Assembly (NCBI RefSeq): GCF_024345205.1
Contig: NZ_BROC01000011.1
Span: forward strand, 24,271-88,270
Length of the DNA: 64,000 nucleotides
Direction of reading: 5' to 3'
Source of the DNA: Lapidilactobacillus luobeiensis
GTDB lineage: Bacteria > Bacillota > Bacilli > Lactobacillales > Lactobacillaceae
The notes under the pieces: generated by a model
Seen by the model: the letters and a program-made list of their open reading frames with translations, nothing else
Databases searched by the model: none
Told to the model about the DNA's origin: nothing
Translations under genes and position numbers: made by a program
Shown here: positions 9,191-15,344 of the stretch, one piece after another
How positions within the stretch are numbered: position 1 is the first letter of the stretch
Layout of the letters: the number at the start of each line of letters is the position of its first letter

Positions 9191-9439
9191 TTATTTTCTG
9201 CGCAATTTTGAATAGCCATGTGTCTTCCAGTACAAAAAGTCGTCGAATACCTCGAAATTGATGAAGACGAGCTTGTGCGTTGGGTTCAAGACGCCATCCC
9301 GCCACAGATTGTTGTCACGCATCTCACATAGCCAACGATTGAGCGTGTATTTGTTTAAGCCGTCGTATCGGCTCAAAATGGCTTCCTTATTGCCCCATTC
9401 AGCATCACTGTCCGATACTGGACTGTATTTGATTTTCAT
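9191..9439 (-). CDS. Small excisionase-like DNA-binding protein
   Basis: 82 basic residues with a winged/HTH-like look (NKEAILSRYDGLNKYTLNRWLCEM, shown in part) and a Lys/Arg-rich C-terminus (YSKLRRK). It sits directly upstream of and co-directional with int, where excisionases usually lie in this class of element. It has GAGGTAA before the ATG. The assignment rests on size, charge and position; no single diagnostic motif proves it. An alternative is a small regulator of the int operon. Confidence 0.6.
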   Translation of the reverse strand: MKIKYSPVSDSDAEWGNKEAILSRYDGLNKYTLNRWLCEMRDNNLWRDGVLNPTHKLVFINFEVFDDFLYWKTHGYSKLRRK

Positions 9440-9465
9440 TCATTACCTCACTTGTTGTGTCTAGC

Positions 9466-9512
9466 ATCTGTGTGAGATAATCAGCACAGATAGGAACCAT
9501 ATCTTATCTGTG
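9466..9512. promoter_or_regulatory. Cluster of CACAGATA-type dyads upstream of xis/int
   Basis: CACAGATA at 9485-9492 and TATCTGTG at 9505-9512 form an inverted pair, and a related CATCTGTG lies at about 9466-9473. The cluster fills the short gap between the relaxase stop and the excisionase-like gene. It may be an operator or an excisionase/integrase site; this is inference. Confidence 0.35.
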
Positions 9513-9520
9513 AAGGGTGA

Positions 9521-10765
9521 CTACTTGCTTTGGTCGGCGTGGTCATCCTTTTTTGATTGCTCACTTTCAGGTGTCATTGCTTCAAACAATCCGTTCTCAA
9601 GTTGATCTGCGCCAACTGTGTTCTGTTCGATGATTCGCAGATGCTTGTCTTTTAAGGGTGCTTCACGAATAGACTGCATCGTCTTCTGGTTTCCCCAGTA
9701 TGCGTCAATTTCATGGAGCACTCGTTGCATTGGCGCAACCTGCGTGTCCACCCATGCCCGCGTACGGTTGAGATCGAACGGTTCTGGGGCAGTCGTCAAG
9801 CGCAGCGGCTGGCGATCATGACCGACAAATCGTTGCCAATTCTTGTTGAGCGGCCAATCCAACCGCGGCTTACCTTTTTGAGCATCGACGAAGCGGAGAT
9901 AACGTTTGATAATGCCAAATATCGTGCGTTCTTCATCACGATAGCAAAGGAGATCATCAACAGCCTTTTCCGCTCGGGTGTTCTTCAAACGAATTTCAAA
10001 ACGGTTATAGATGTTGGTTGTCAGACCTTTCTTATGCTGCTCTGGCCCTTTCTCGTAAAGGCAGAAGTACAATTCACTCTTGGTGGACCCAATGTATAAC
10101 GTGGTGCCAGTTTCATCGTCGAATTCTTCGTCGTCTTCATGATAGATGTGGCCGGATACCGTGCCTTGGTACTCACGCATGACGGTGATACACTCGTTGG
10201 CCTGAATTTTATGAATCAGGTTTGGAATATCCAACATATTGACCGTATCGTTAACTGCTAGATCCAGCCGTTTCATCACGCCTTTCATATCCAGACACTG
10301 ATTAAGAAAGTCATACCAGGTGTCACCTCGGCCTAACAGAACGCTTTCCATTTGGCGGCAGCCTTGACCGCGTAGTTCTAGCAACGTGCCTAATTCCTTG
10401 TGGCCTGGATCAGAGCCGTAGACTTTGATCTGACCCAGCGAGCGGGTGAACTGATAACCAAACGCCGCGCGATCTTCCGACAGAATACAATCCGTTTGCA
10501 AACGTAAGAGGTCATCGACGATTTTGTCCATATCCTGTGTCGGAAACCGAATCCGTACATAATCAATTAGCAGTTGCAGTTCCGGCTCATCGGTCCAATT
10601 ATTGAGCGTTTTATCAATGTACATTTGTAAGCCGCTACTACACGCTTCGCCATTTTCGATGCGACTAAGGTGGCGTTGTGTGATACCAAGCCGGTGACAT
10701 AGCTGTACCTGTGTCAGATTCAATTCTTTACGGCGCCTCCGTACTGAATCACTCCAGTAACCCAA
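9521..10765 (-). CDS. Replication-initiation-factor / MobT-type relaxase with N-terminal HTH
   Basis: 414 residues from a TTG start with AGGAGG 8 bases upstream. Residues 8-50 form an Xre-type HTH (LTQVQLCHRLGITQRHLSRIENGE, shown as the family-typical segment). From about residue 62 a Rep_trans domain begins, with RLDLAVND at 166-173 and the tyrosine-bearing YFCLYEKG at 233-240. Family knowledge: MobT/NicK-type proteins nick one strand at oriT to start conjugative transfer and rolling-circle replication of Tn916/ICEBs1-like and mobilizable elements. A matching oriT-like hairpin lies about 115 bases upstream. Plasmid-style replication of the excised circle is a further possible role. Confidence 0.85.
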   Translation of the reverse strand: MGYWSDSVRRRRKELNLTQVQLCHRLGITQRHLSRIENGEACSSGLQMYIDKTLNNWTDEPELQLLIDYVRIRFPTQDMDKIVDDLLRLQTDCILSEDRAAFGYQFTRSLGQIKVYGSDPGHKELGTLLELRGQGCRQMESVLLGRGDTWYDFLNQCLDMKGVMKRLDLAVNDTVNMLDIPNLIHKIQANECITVMREYQGTVSGHIYHEDDEEFDDETGTTLYIGSTKSELYFCLYEKGPEQHKKGLTTNIYNRFEIRLKNTRAEKAVDDLLCYRDEERTIFGIIKRYLRFVDAQKGKPRLDWPLNKNWQRFVGHDRQPLRLTTAPEPFDLNRTRAWVDTQVAPMQRVLHEIDAYWGNQKTMQSIREAPLKDKHLRIIEQNTVGADQLENGLFEAMTPESEQSKKDDHADQSK

Positions 10766-10880
10766 ATTGTCTACCTCCTAATCTTGTTACCACTGGACAT
10801 CAGCTTGAATTGTCCAGTCGGTAAGTTCTGTGTCGTATCAACGTTTCTACCCGGAAATCAGGTAGATAGGTGTCATTTAC

Positions 10881-10906
10881 GACCCCCCTGTTAGTACATG
10901 GGGGTC
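10881..10906 (-). other. Candidate oriT (nic-region hairpin)
   Basis: On the minus strand the 26 bases read GACCCCC, loop ATGTACTAACAG, GGGGGTC. A C-rich / G-rich 7-bp stem enclosing a CTAACAG-type loop is the pattern I recall for nic regions used by MobT-type relaxases of Tn916/ICESt3-like elements. Its place directly upstream of the relaxase gene fits. The exact nick position is not shown. Confidence 0.65.
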
Positions 10907-10908
10907 TA

Positions 10909-10985
10909 GGCGGCCGGCTACGCCGACCGCCGCCGCTCACGCTTGCGGCTTTCGCGCTGCACGCCGCGCGTGGCGGCGTGGCCTT
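10909..10985. repeat. GC-rich nested palindromes beside oriT
   Basis: A run of about 75 bases is extremely rich in GGC/GCC/CGC and contains several overlapping inverted repeats, such as GGCCGGC...GCCG and GCCGCC...GGCGGC. It is unlike the AT-rich sequence on its right. It probably forms stacked hairpins and could be an accessory oriT region, a single-strand origin or a terminator. Confidence 0.45.
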
Positions 10986-11149
10986 CTCCTTTCATCACTA
11001 ATCGTATTAACCATCTATACGTTACTGCAATGATACCAAGGCTTTAAACCGATTTCCTTAGCTTTTTCATAGCTACAAAACTTTCAATTATAGCTGCTGA
11101 ACTTGTCGTACGATTGATTATCTGGTAACCTGATGGTGAGGTGATCAAC

Positions 11150-11695
11150 ATGACAGAAGTACAATATTTTGGCCCAAATTTAAAACGGCTCCGCCTTCAA
11201 AGTGGTATGTCACAATCAGAACTTGGCGCCGCTTTGGACACGCCAGTCAATGGACAGGCTATTTCAAACTGGGAACGCGAGATGAATCATCCTACTTATG
11301 AGAACTTGATTGGTATCGCTAAGTTCTTTAACGTCATGCCGTCAGAGTTGTTGCGGACAGAAAAAGAAGCCGCGGTTGGAGAAACCACGGCCGTTCTTGA
11401 TCGAATCGATGAATATATGCCAAAGGTCGCGGAGATTCGCAGAGTGATGCACATGATGGGGGACTTCTCACCACGACAGTTAGACGGACTAGCTGAGCAA
11501 CTCAATGAGATTATGCACTACTTTCGCCCTTACACACCAGTTGATGAGGACGGTGTGCCAGATACCGATCAGAATGGGCGAACAATTACAAAGCAATCAA
11601 AGTATCGGGATCTACCAATTAAGGAAATCCATCAAACGTACCAAGAGTTAAAGGCTATCCAGTCATACAAGGATGATAAGCAAAATCTGAATTGA
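11150..11695 (+). CDS. Xre-family transcriptional regulator of the element
   Basis: 181 residues from ATG 11150; GAGGTGATC lies 3 bases upstream, and the in-frame GTG at 11141 falls inside that ribosome site. The N-terminal HTH (LKRLRLQSGMSQSELGAALD ... ISNWEREMNHP) is a Cro/CI-type DNA-binding domain. The remainder is helical and charged, without recognisable catalytic residues. It is divergent from the relaxase operon with the oriT region between, so it probably represses or times mobility genes. It is followed by a strong hairpin terminator at 11713-11769. Confidence 0.82.
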   Translation: MTEVQYFGPNLKRLRLQSGMSQSELGAALDTPVNGQAISNWEREMNHPTYENLIGIAKFFNVMPSELLRTEKEAAVGETTAVLDRIDEYMPKVAEIRRVMHMMGDFSPRQLDGLAEQLNEIMHYFRPYTPVDEDGVPDTDQNGRTITKQSKYRDLPIKEIHQTYQELKAIQSYKDDKQNLN

Positions 11696-11712
11696 TAAAT
11701 TCACATCTAAAA

Positions 11713-11769
11713 CAATACCCGGCACAACCTTTACGCTGAAACTCGCGTAGTAGGCTGTGCCGGGTATTG
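11713..11769 (+). terminator. Long hairpin terminator after the Xre gene
   Basis: Seventeen-base arms (CAATACCCGGCACAACC and GGCTGTGCCGGGTATTG) pair with a single wobble around a 23-base interior, followed by a T-rich GTTTT. It separates the mobility module from the fluoride cargo and may work in both directions. The remaining bases to 11876 show no gene. Confidence 0.7.
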
Positions 11770-11876
11770 GCATTGTTTTGGCTTTGTATCGACATTGCAA
11801 TGCAGACCTTCTGAATGACTAAATAAGGTAGATACCGAAGGTAAACCCTAAAATGGCAACCTTGGTAAGTAGTCCG

Positions 11877-12533
11877 CTAGTAAGGCCCGTTGACTAACGC
11901 CACCGGCACCGTAAACAACAAGCCATCTTCCGACAAAGGTTTGAGCGTCGCCAACACCGCCTGCAGGCTCGCACGATCCACCACCGTTTCAATGACGATT
12001 GGCAAGTGTGAGCTCTTATGCGCTGCGGTTTCTTCGTGCACATGGCGGCCGTCGTCATATCCTGCGATACCGCGGGTGACACTGACCCAGCGCACGTGCA
12101 TCGCTTGCAAATGGGCCACGATCTTGGTGTAGTGGTCTGGGGCAAAGTGCTTATTGTCTTCTCGGGTAAATAACTTCACGTCATAGTATGCTGCGGTATC
12201 GTCCATCTCAATGTCACTCCCTGTCTGTCCTTGAACCGTCGTAATTTGACCACGATCGTCAATGAGCTGCGTCAGTTCAGCCAAAATCGCCTGCAAGTTG
12301 TCGCCGCTTTGCACCGTTTCGATGATCACCGGCAAGTCGTTGCCGCGTCTTGGCTTGCGTAGGCTTTGGCGCATCTCGTTATACTTATTGACGCCCATGA
12401 TCGTGCGGCGGATCGTGCCGCCAACGATCCCACGCTGCCAAAAATATGCGAAGATCTGCTTCACTAGTTCTTGGTGGGTCGGCGTCTGCATGACTTCATC
12501 AGTCACCACCCGAATCAAAGTTGCTTCTGTCAT
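11877..12533 (-). CDS. Tandem DUF190-domain protein (fluoride operon)
   Basis: 218 residues. It holds two DUF190-like units: residues about 3-100 (containing LPVIIETVQSGDNLQAIL) and about 110-215 (containing LPIVIETVVDRASLQAVL). The repeated LPxxIETV...LQAxLA pattern is clear. Family knowledge: DUF190 proteins are about 100 residues, PII-like in fold, and are often encoded beside crcB or under fluoride riboswitches. A double-length version is unusual. The gene starts 10 bases after the metallophosphoesterase, whose stop codon lies in the ribosome site (TAGGAGG), so the two are translationally linked and share the riboswitch at 13459-13502. The molecular role is unknown. Confidence 0.85.
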   Translation of the reverse strand: MTEATLIRVVTDEVMQTPTHQELVKQIFAYFWQRGIVGGTIRRTIMGVNKYNEMRQSLRKPRRGNDLPVIIETVQSGDNLQAILAELTQLIDDRGQITTVQGQTGSDIEMDDTAAYYDVKLFTREDNKHFAPDHYTKIVAHLQAMHVRWVSVTRGIAGYDDGRHVHEETAAHKSSHLPIVIETVVDRASLQAVLATLKPLSEDGLLFTVPVALVNGPY

Positions 12534-12543
12534 CGTTCTCCTC

Positions 12544-13386
12544 CTACCACGCGTCAGCGGCGATCAAGGCTTGGGCCTTGGTGCCGTAATTATGGGTCAT
12601 ATTTTCTGCGGTCACATCAACGTTACTGTAGCCGAAAGCACCGGTGGTCAACGTCCGCGTATACAACGCCGCATAGGGAAGCTGTTCACGGGTAACTAAC
12701 CTTAGCTCCTGATCAACGTCGTACGGGAGCACACGGAGCGTCCAGCTGGTGAAACGGCCGGCGTCAATAGTCAACAAGCCATACTGAGCGCGCCCGGCGG
12801 CTAATTGCGGCTGCGGTGACGTCGCTAAGCCGACGCTACCGGGGTTCATGATGTAGCGGCCATCAGTAGTTTGACGCATTAGTGGCTGGTGGGTGTGGCC
12901 ATACAGCGCAATGTCTGCGTCACTGCCGGCCAGCAACGCATCGAAGTTCTGTTGCTTAGCCATAGGTTCTGCTTGATGACCACGGCTGGTGGTCGGCGTT
13001 GCGTGAAATATGCTCAACTTCACGCCATCGATCACTAATTCTTGATGTAGCGGCCGACTAGCCAACCAACGAAACTGTGTCGCGGTGAGATGCTCGCGGT
13101 CAAAAGCCGACGTGATGATCGCCACGACTGCTTTTTGGTTCTTCTCAAACGTCACGAACCGGTGGTGCAACAGGCTAGCATAAACTTCTTCGTGGTTGCC
13201 GATCACCCACGCCAGCGGTTGGAGTACTTGAAGTGCCTGCACACACGCTGCTGGCTCTGGGCCACGGTTGCCAATGTCGCCCAACACCATGTAATCGGTG
13301 GCGTGTTGTTCGTGTGCGTCTTGCAACACAGCCTGCAGGGCACTGTAATTACCATGTACGTCAGCGATCACTGCGATCTTATGCAT
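12544..13386 (-). CDS. Calcineurin-like metallophosphoesterase (fluoride operon)
   Basis: 280 residues with all the hallmark motifs of the superfamily: DVHGN (residues 9-13), GDIGNRGP (37-44), GNHE (63-66), an internal His (FHAT) and GHTH (162-165). The usual GDxxDRG reads GDIGNRG here. Such enzymes hydrolyse phosphomonoesters or diesters with two metal ions. Fluoride inhibits many two-metal phosphatases, and placement behind a fluoride riboswitch suggests a fluoride-tolerant or compensating activity. The substrate is unknown. GGGAGGTGAGTAG precedes the ATG. It is followed at 10 bases by the DUF190 gene. Confidence 0.9.
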   Translation of the reverse strand: MHKIAVIADVHGNYSALQAVLQDAHEQHATDYMVLGDIGNRGPEPAACVQALQVLQPLAWVIGNHEEVYASLLHHRFVTFEKNQKAVVAIITSAFDREHLTATQFRWLASRPLHQELVIDGVKLSIFHATPTTSRGHQAEPMAKQQNFDALLAGSDADIALYGHTHQPLMRQTTDGRYIMNPGSVGLATSPQPQLAAGRAQYGLLTIDAGRFTSWTLRVLPYDVDQELRLVTREQLPYAALYTRTLTTGAFGYSNVDVTAENMTHNYGTKAQALIAADAW

Positions 13387-13410
13387 CTACTCACCTCCCG
13401 GGTCAGAAAG

Positions 13411-13463
13411 AAAAAACGTCTGCCTCATTACCCCGCTACAGCACAGGGCATTAAGACAGACGT
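13411..13463 (-). terminator. Riboswitch-controlled terminator before the metallophosphoesterase gene
   Basis: On the minus strand ACGTCTGTCT pairs with AGGCAGACGT and is followed by TTTTTT. The 5' arm overlaps the 3' strand of the aptamer's P1 helix (ACGTC, 13459-13463). Fluoride-bound aptamer and terminator are therefore mutually exclusive, the layout of an ON switch. Confidence 0.85.
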
Positions 13464-13502
13464 CATCAACAATTAGCTTGTATTAGGGTGAACGTCATCA
13501 CC
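13459..13502 (-). promoter_or_regulatory. Fluoride riboswitch (crcB motif) upstream of metallophosphoesterase-DUF190
   Basis: The minus strand reads GGTGATGACGTTCACC, then CTAATACAAGCTAATTG, then TTGATGACGTC. This matches the crcB-motif plan: a GGxGATG opening, a GTTCxCC hairpin side, an AGCTAAT pseudoknot side and a closing GATGACGTC. GACGT pairs with ACGTC as the terminal helix. A terminator follows at once. Family knowledge: these aptamers bind one fluoride ion through Mg2+ and switch expression on. Confidence 0.9.
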
Positions 13503-13521
13503 ATTTCACTTGTTCACCGTC

Positions 13522-13550
13522 AATATAACATCGTTGCGGCCAGAGTTCAA
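13522..13550 (-). promoter_or_regulatory. Promoter of the metallophosphoesterase-DUF190 transcript
   Basis: The minus strand shows TTGAAC, a 17-base spacer and TATATT, placing transcription start about 10-15 bases before the aptamer. Position and spacing fit a sigma-A promoter feeding the riboswitch. The -35 box overlaps the end region of the upstream pyrophosphatase-like gene. Confidence 0.7.
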
Positions 13551-14116
13551 GCGCTTACCCATGCACTGACCCGATCAGCTAATAAGTGACGATCACGCTG
13601 TATTCGATCAGCCAGATAAGCCGCAGCCACTTGGTCTTTTTCAGTTGTCGCATCAGCTGTGAGCTGACGGGTATCGCACCAAATTCCCGTCAGCAAAAGC
13701 CCTGCTGACAAAGGCGAAAGTATCACGCCACGCTCTTGATAGAGTTCGGCGAATATCGTGTTGACACTGGCCACAGGTTCGAGACGAATGTATGCCGGAT
13801 GACTAGCACGAAAGCCACTCATCCGGTGATTATCCACGACCGCTACAACGTTGGCTTCACTAATGTCTGGAGCGCTCACTGCCAAGTCGTTATGGCCGAC
13901 CATCACCACACCGCCCGCGGCCCCAGCAACTGACTTGACCACTAATGGCGGTGCCACTCCCCAGAATTTCACAATGTCCCGCATGACCGGTGACAGCCGC
14001 GTATAAGCACTTGGCGCAGCGTCTTTGCCGAATGCGGAGGCCAGACGCGCGGCGTTGATGACGGCAATGTCAATTCCTATGGTTGATTGCCGCGGGCCGA
14101 TTGTTAAAATCTCCAT
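13547..14116 (-). CDS. DHH-type (family II pyrophosphatase-like) protein with altered metal ligands
   Basis: 189 residues that align by eye to the N-terminal DHH domain of manganese pyrophosphatase (PpaC): the EPV...TIFAELYQERGV segment and the CDTR motif (147-150) are conserved. The usual N-terminal HxxPDxD metal motif is absent (residues 7-13 read GPRQSTI). The DHN motif reads GHN (74-76), and the signature DHHR reads DNHR (95-98). The C-terminal DHHA2 domain is missing; PpaC is normally about 310 residues. So it is likely not a normal pyrophosphatase and may be a pseudoenzyme or a new activity. It has its own fluoride riboswitch and AGAAGGAGA before the ATG. Confidence 0.8.
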   Translation of the reverse strand: MEILTIGPRQSTIGIDIAVINAARLASAFGKDAAPSAYTRLSPVMRDIVKFWGVAPPLVVKSVAGAAGGVVMVGHNDLAVSAPDISEANVVAVVDNHRMSGFRASHPAYIRLEPVASVNTIFAELYQERGVILSPLSAGLLLTGIWCDTRQLTADATTEKDQVAAAYLADRIQRDRHLLADRVSAWVSA

Positions 14117-14135
14117 GTTATCGTCTCCTTCTAGG

Positions 14136-14179
14136 AAAAAGACACCTAGCCCCGGACTAAATGCCCGAAACTAGGTGTC
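14136..14179 (-). terminator. Riboswitch-controlled terminator before the DHH gene
   Basis: On the minus strand GACACCTAGTTTCGG pairs with CCGGGGCTAGGTGTC (three wobbles) and is followed by TTTTT. The 5' arm includes ACACC of the aptamer's P1, so ligand binding should prevent termination. Confidence 0.85.
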
Positions 14180-14215
14180 ATTAGTTTGATAACGGTTATG
14201 GCGAACACCTTCGCC
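14174..14215 (-). promoter_or_regulatory. Fluoride riboswitch (crcB motif) upstream of the DHH gene
   Basis: The minus strand reads GGCGAAGGTGTTCGCC, ATAACCGTTATCAAACTAATG, then ACACC. This is very close to the classical crcB motif (GGCGAxGGxGTTCGCC ... TAACCG ... CTAATG), with GGTGT/ACACC as the terminal helix. GAAGG stands where GATGG is commonest. A terminator follows. Confidence 0.92.
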
Positions 14216-14231
14216 TATCATGCTCGAGGCC

Positions 14232-14260
14232 AATATAACACCATTATCCATGATTGTCTA
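14232..14260 (-). promoter_or_regulatory. Promoter of the DHH gene transcript
   Basis: TAGACA, a 17-base spacer and TATATT on the minus strand end about 17 bases before the aptamer. They lie in the short gap after the second crcB gene, so the DHH gene is a separate riboswitch-controlled transcript. Confidence 0.65.
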
Positions 14261-14297
14261 CGGGTGTCATTATCGAGTAAGTGAGTACTGCCGTATC

Positions 14298-14648
14298 TCA
14301 CCACAAGCTACCCAGCCACACACCGATGGTCAAGGTGACGATCCCGGCTCCCGTCGTGCCAAAATAATACCAAGCAAACGCACGGTAACGCCGGTTGCGC
14401 AATAAGATAAACGCGTCAGTCATGAATGTTGAAAAAGTCGTGTACCCACCACACACACCGGTCAAAAGTAGCAGTGACCACGCTTGCGGCAGTGCGCACA
14501 TCGCCAAAAATCCCGCTAAGAAGGCACCACTAGCATTGATCACAAGCGTCGCCAGCGGCACCCCAGGCCACCAGTTCTTGCCTAGCTGCGTCAGCACGTA
14601 TCGCATCACGGCGCCGACCCCCGCTCCTAAAGCCACTAACATCACCAT
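14298..14648 (-). CDS. crcB: CrcB/Fluc fluoride channel subunit 2
   Basis: 116 residues from ATG 14648, which overlaps the stop of the upstream crcB by 7 bases; a longer frame to 14681 lies wholly inside the upstream gene. Four membrane helices are apparent. Family motifs are present: GAGVGAVMRY (conserved Arg), LVINASGAF (pore Asn) and GVCGGYTTFSTF (Phe-box and central Na+-site region). Fluc proteins are small, fluoride-specific channels that act as dual-topology dimers. Tandem pairs of different subunits usually form heterodimers. The overlap implies translational coupling and equal dosage. Confidence 0.93.
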   Translation of the reverse strand: MVMLVALGAGVGAVMRYVLTQLGKNWWPGVPLATLVINASGAFLAGFLAMCALPQAWSLLLLTGVCGGYTTFSTFMTDAFILLRNRRYRAFAWYYFGTTGAGIVTLTIGVWLGSLW

Positions 14649-15040
14649 GTCTGTCGCCGCCTTCCCCAGGCCTCGGCGCATAAATACCCGCCAAACGCCG
14701 CGCCTAAACCAACAAACAGCTCAAGCAAGAAGATCCCGATTGCATACACCGGCGATTGGCCGACGTGTTTGTAGAGGTTCAGTACCATCGTCGAAAATGT
14801 CGTGAACGCGCCGACAAAACCAGTCCCTAACGCCAAAATCAGCCAGCTCGGCAAGTCGATGTACACCGCTAGACCGTATGTGACAAACGCCAGTATGAAG
14901 CTGCCCAATAGATTCACCGCCGTGGTGCCGAGCATCGTGTCGGCATCATTGAGCCACAAGCCGATTCCCCAACGGGCGGCCCCACCGAAGCAGCCGCCGA
15001 TGAACACCGCTAAAATATCTTGGTATCGCAATCGCTGCAT
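14642..15040 (-). CDS. crcB: CrcB/Fluc fluoride channel subunit 1
   Basis: 132 residues with four membrane helices and CrcB motifs: GGCFGGAARW (conserved Arg), TTAVNLLGSF (Asn) and GFVGAFTTFSTM. The C-terminus is strongly basic (WGRRRQTW). It is expected to export fluoride passively, working with subunit 2. It is transcribed leftward from the promoter at 15122-15151 through an unusual leader with a terminator-like hairpin. GGGGGAAG precedes the ATG. Unlike its neighbours it has no canonical fluoride riboswitch. Confidence 0.94.
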   Translation of the reverse strand: MQRLRYQDILAVFIGGCFGGAARWGIGLWLNDADTMLGTTAVNLLGSFILAFVTYGLAVYIDLPSWLILALGTGFVGAFTTFSTMVLNLYKHVGQSPVYAIGIFLLELFVGLGAAFGGYLCAEAWGRRRQTW

Positions 15041-15056
15041 TGAACTTCCCCCTAAA

Positions 15057-15086
15057 ACACGGCTACCAAAATACTGGCAGCCGTGT
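15057..15086 (-). terminator. Terminator-like hairpin in the crcB leader
   Basis: A 12-bp stem (ACACGGCTGCCA / TGGTAGCCGTGT, one wobble) is followed by TTTT on the minus strand, just before the ribosome site of crcB. The upstream leader 15088-15117 can form another hairpin (GTTATATTAAATTT / ATGAGTGTAAC). This looks like an attenuator, but the aptamer part does not match the crcB motif. Confidence 0.6.
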
Positions 15087-15121
15087 GGTTACACTCATTA
15101 AAATTTAATATAACGCCTAGC

Positions 15122-15151
15122 ATTATAGCAAAACGTACAGCTGTAAGACAA
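15122..15151 (-). promoter_or_regulatory. Promoter of the crcB pair
   Basis: TTGTCT, an 18-base spacer and a perfect TATAAT on the minus strand, diverging from the enolase promoter. Transcription would start near 15115, directly at the structured leader. Confidence 0.75.
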
Positions 15152-15185
15152 GTCCGCCTTTTGCATGAAAATTTGTCGGTCTGGC

Positions 15186-15214
15186 TTGCGCAAAATTTCG
15201 TAAGGGAGTATGCT
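15186..15214 (+). promoter_or_regulatory. Promoter of the enolase-ATPase transcript
   Basis: TTGCGC, a 17-base spacer and TATGCT lie about 20 bases before the plus-strand fluoride aptamer. Confidence 0.65.
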
Positions 15215-15234
15215 TTGGGTGTTAAAAGTTAATC

Positions 15235-15285
15235 GGCGATGACGTTCGCCACTAAAACTAATTGGTAAATCAATTTGATGACGTC
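15235..15285 (+). promoter_or_regulatory. Fluoride riboswitch (crcB motif) upstream of enolase
   Basis: GGCGATGACGTTCGCC is followed by ACTAAAACTAATTGG, TAAATCAATTT and GATGACGTC. The order, the GGCGATG opening, the internal GGCG/CGCC hairpin and the GACGT/ACGTC terminal helix match the crcB fluoride aptamer. It is close in sequence to the copy at 13459-13502. A terminator follows at 15282-15321. Confidence 0.92.
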
Positions 15286-15321
15286 TACTGCACAGATTTT
15301 GCGTGCAGTAGACGCCATCTT
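15282..15321 (+). terminator. Riboswitch-controlled terminator before enolase
   Basis: CGTCTACTGCAC pairs perfectly with GTGCAGTAGACG (12 bp), and CCATC then TTTTTTT follow. The 5' arm shares the P1 strand of the aptamer, as expected of an ON switch. Confidence 0.88.
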
Positions 15322-15344
15322 TTTTTACCGGAAGGAGCACAATT

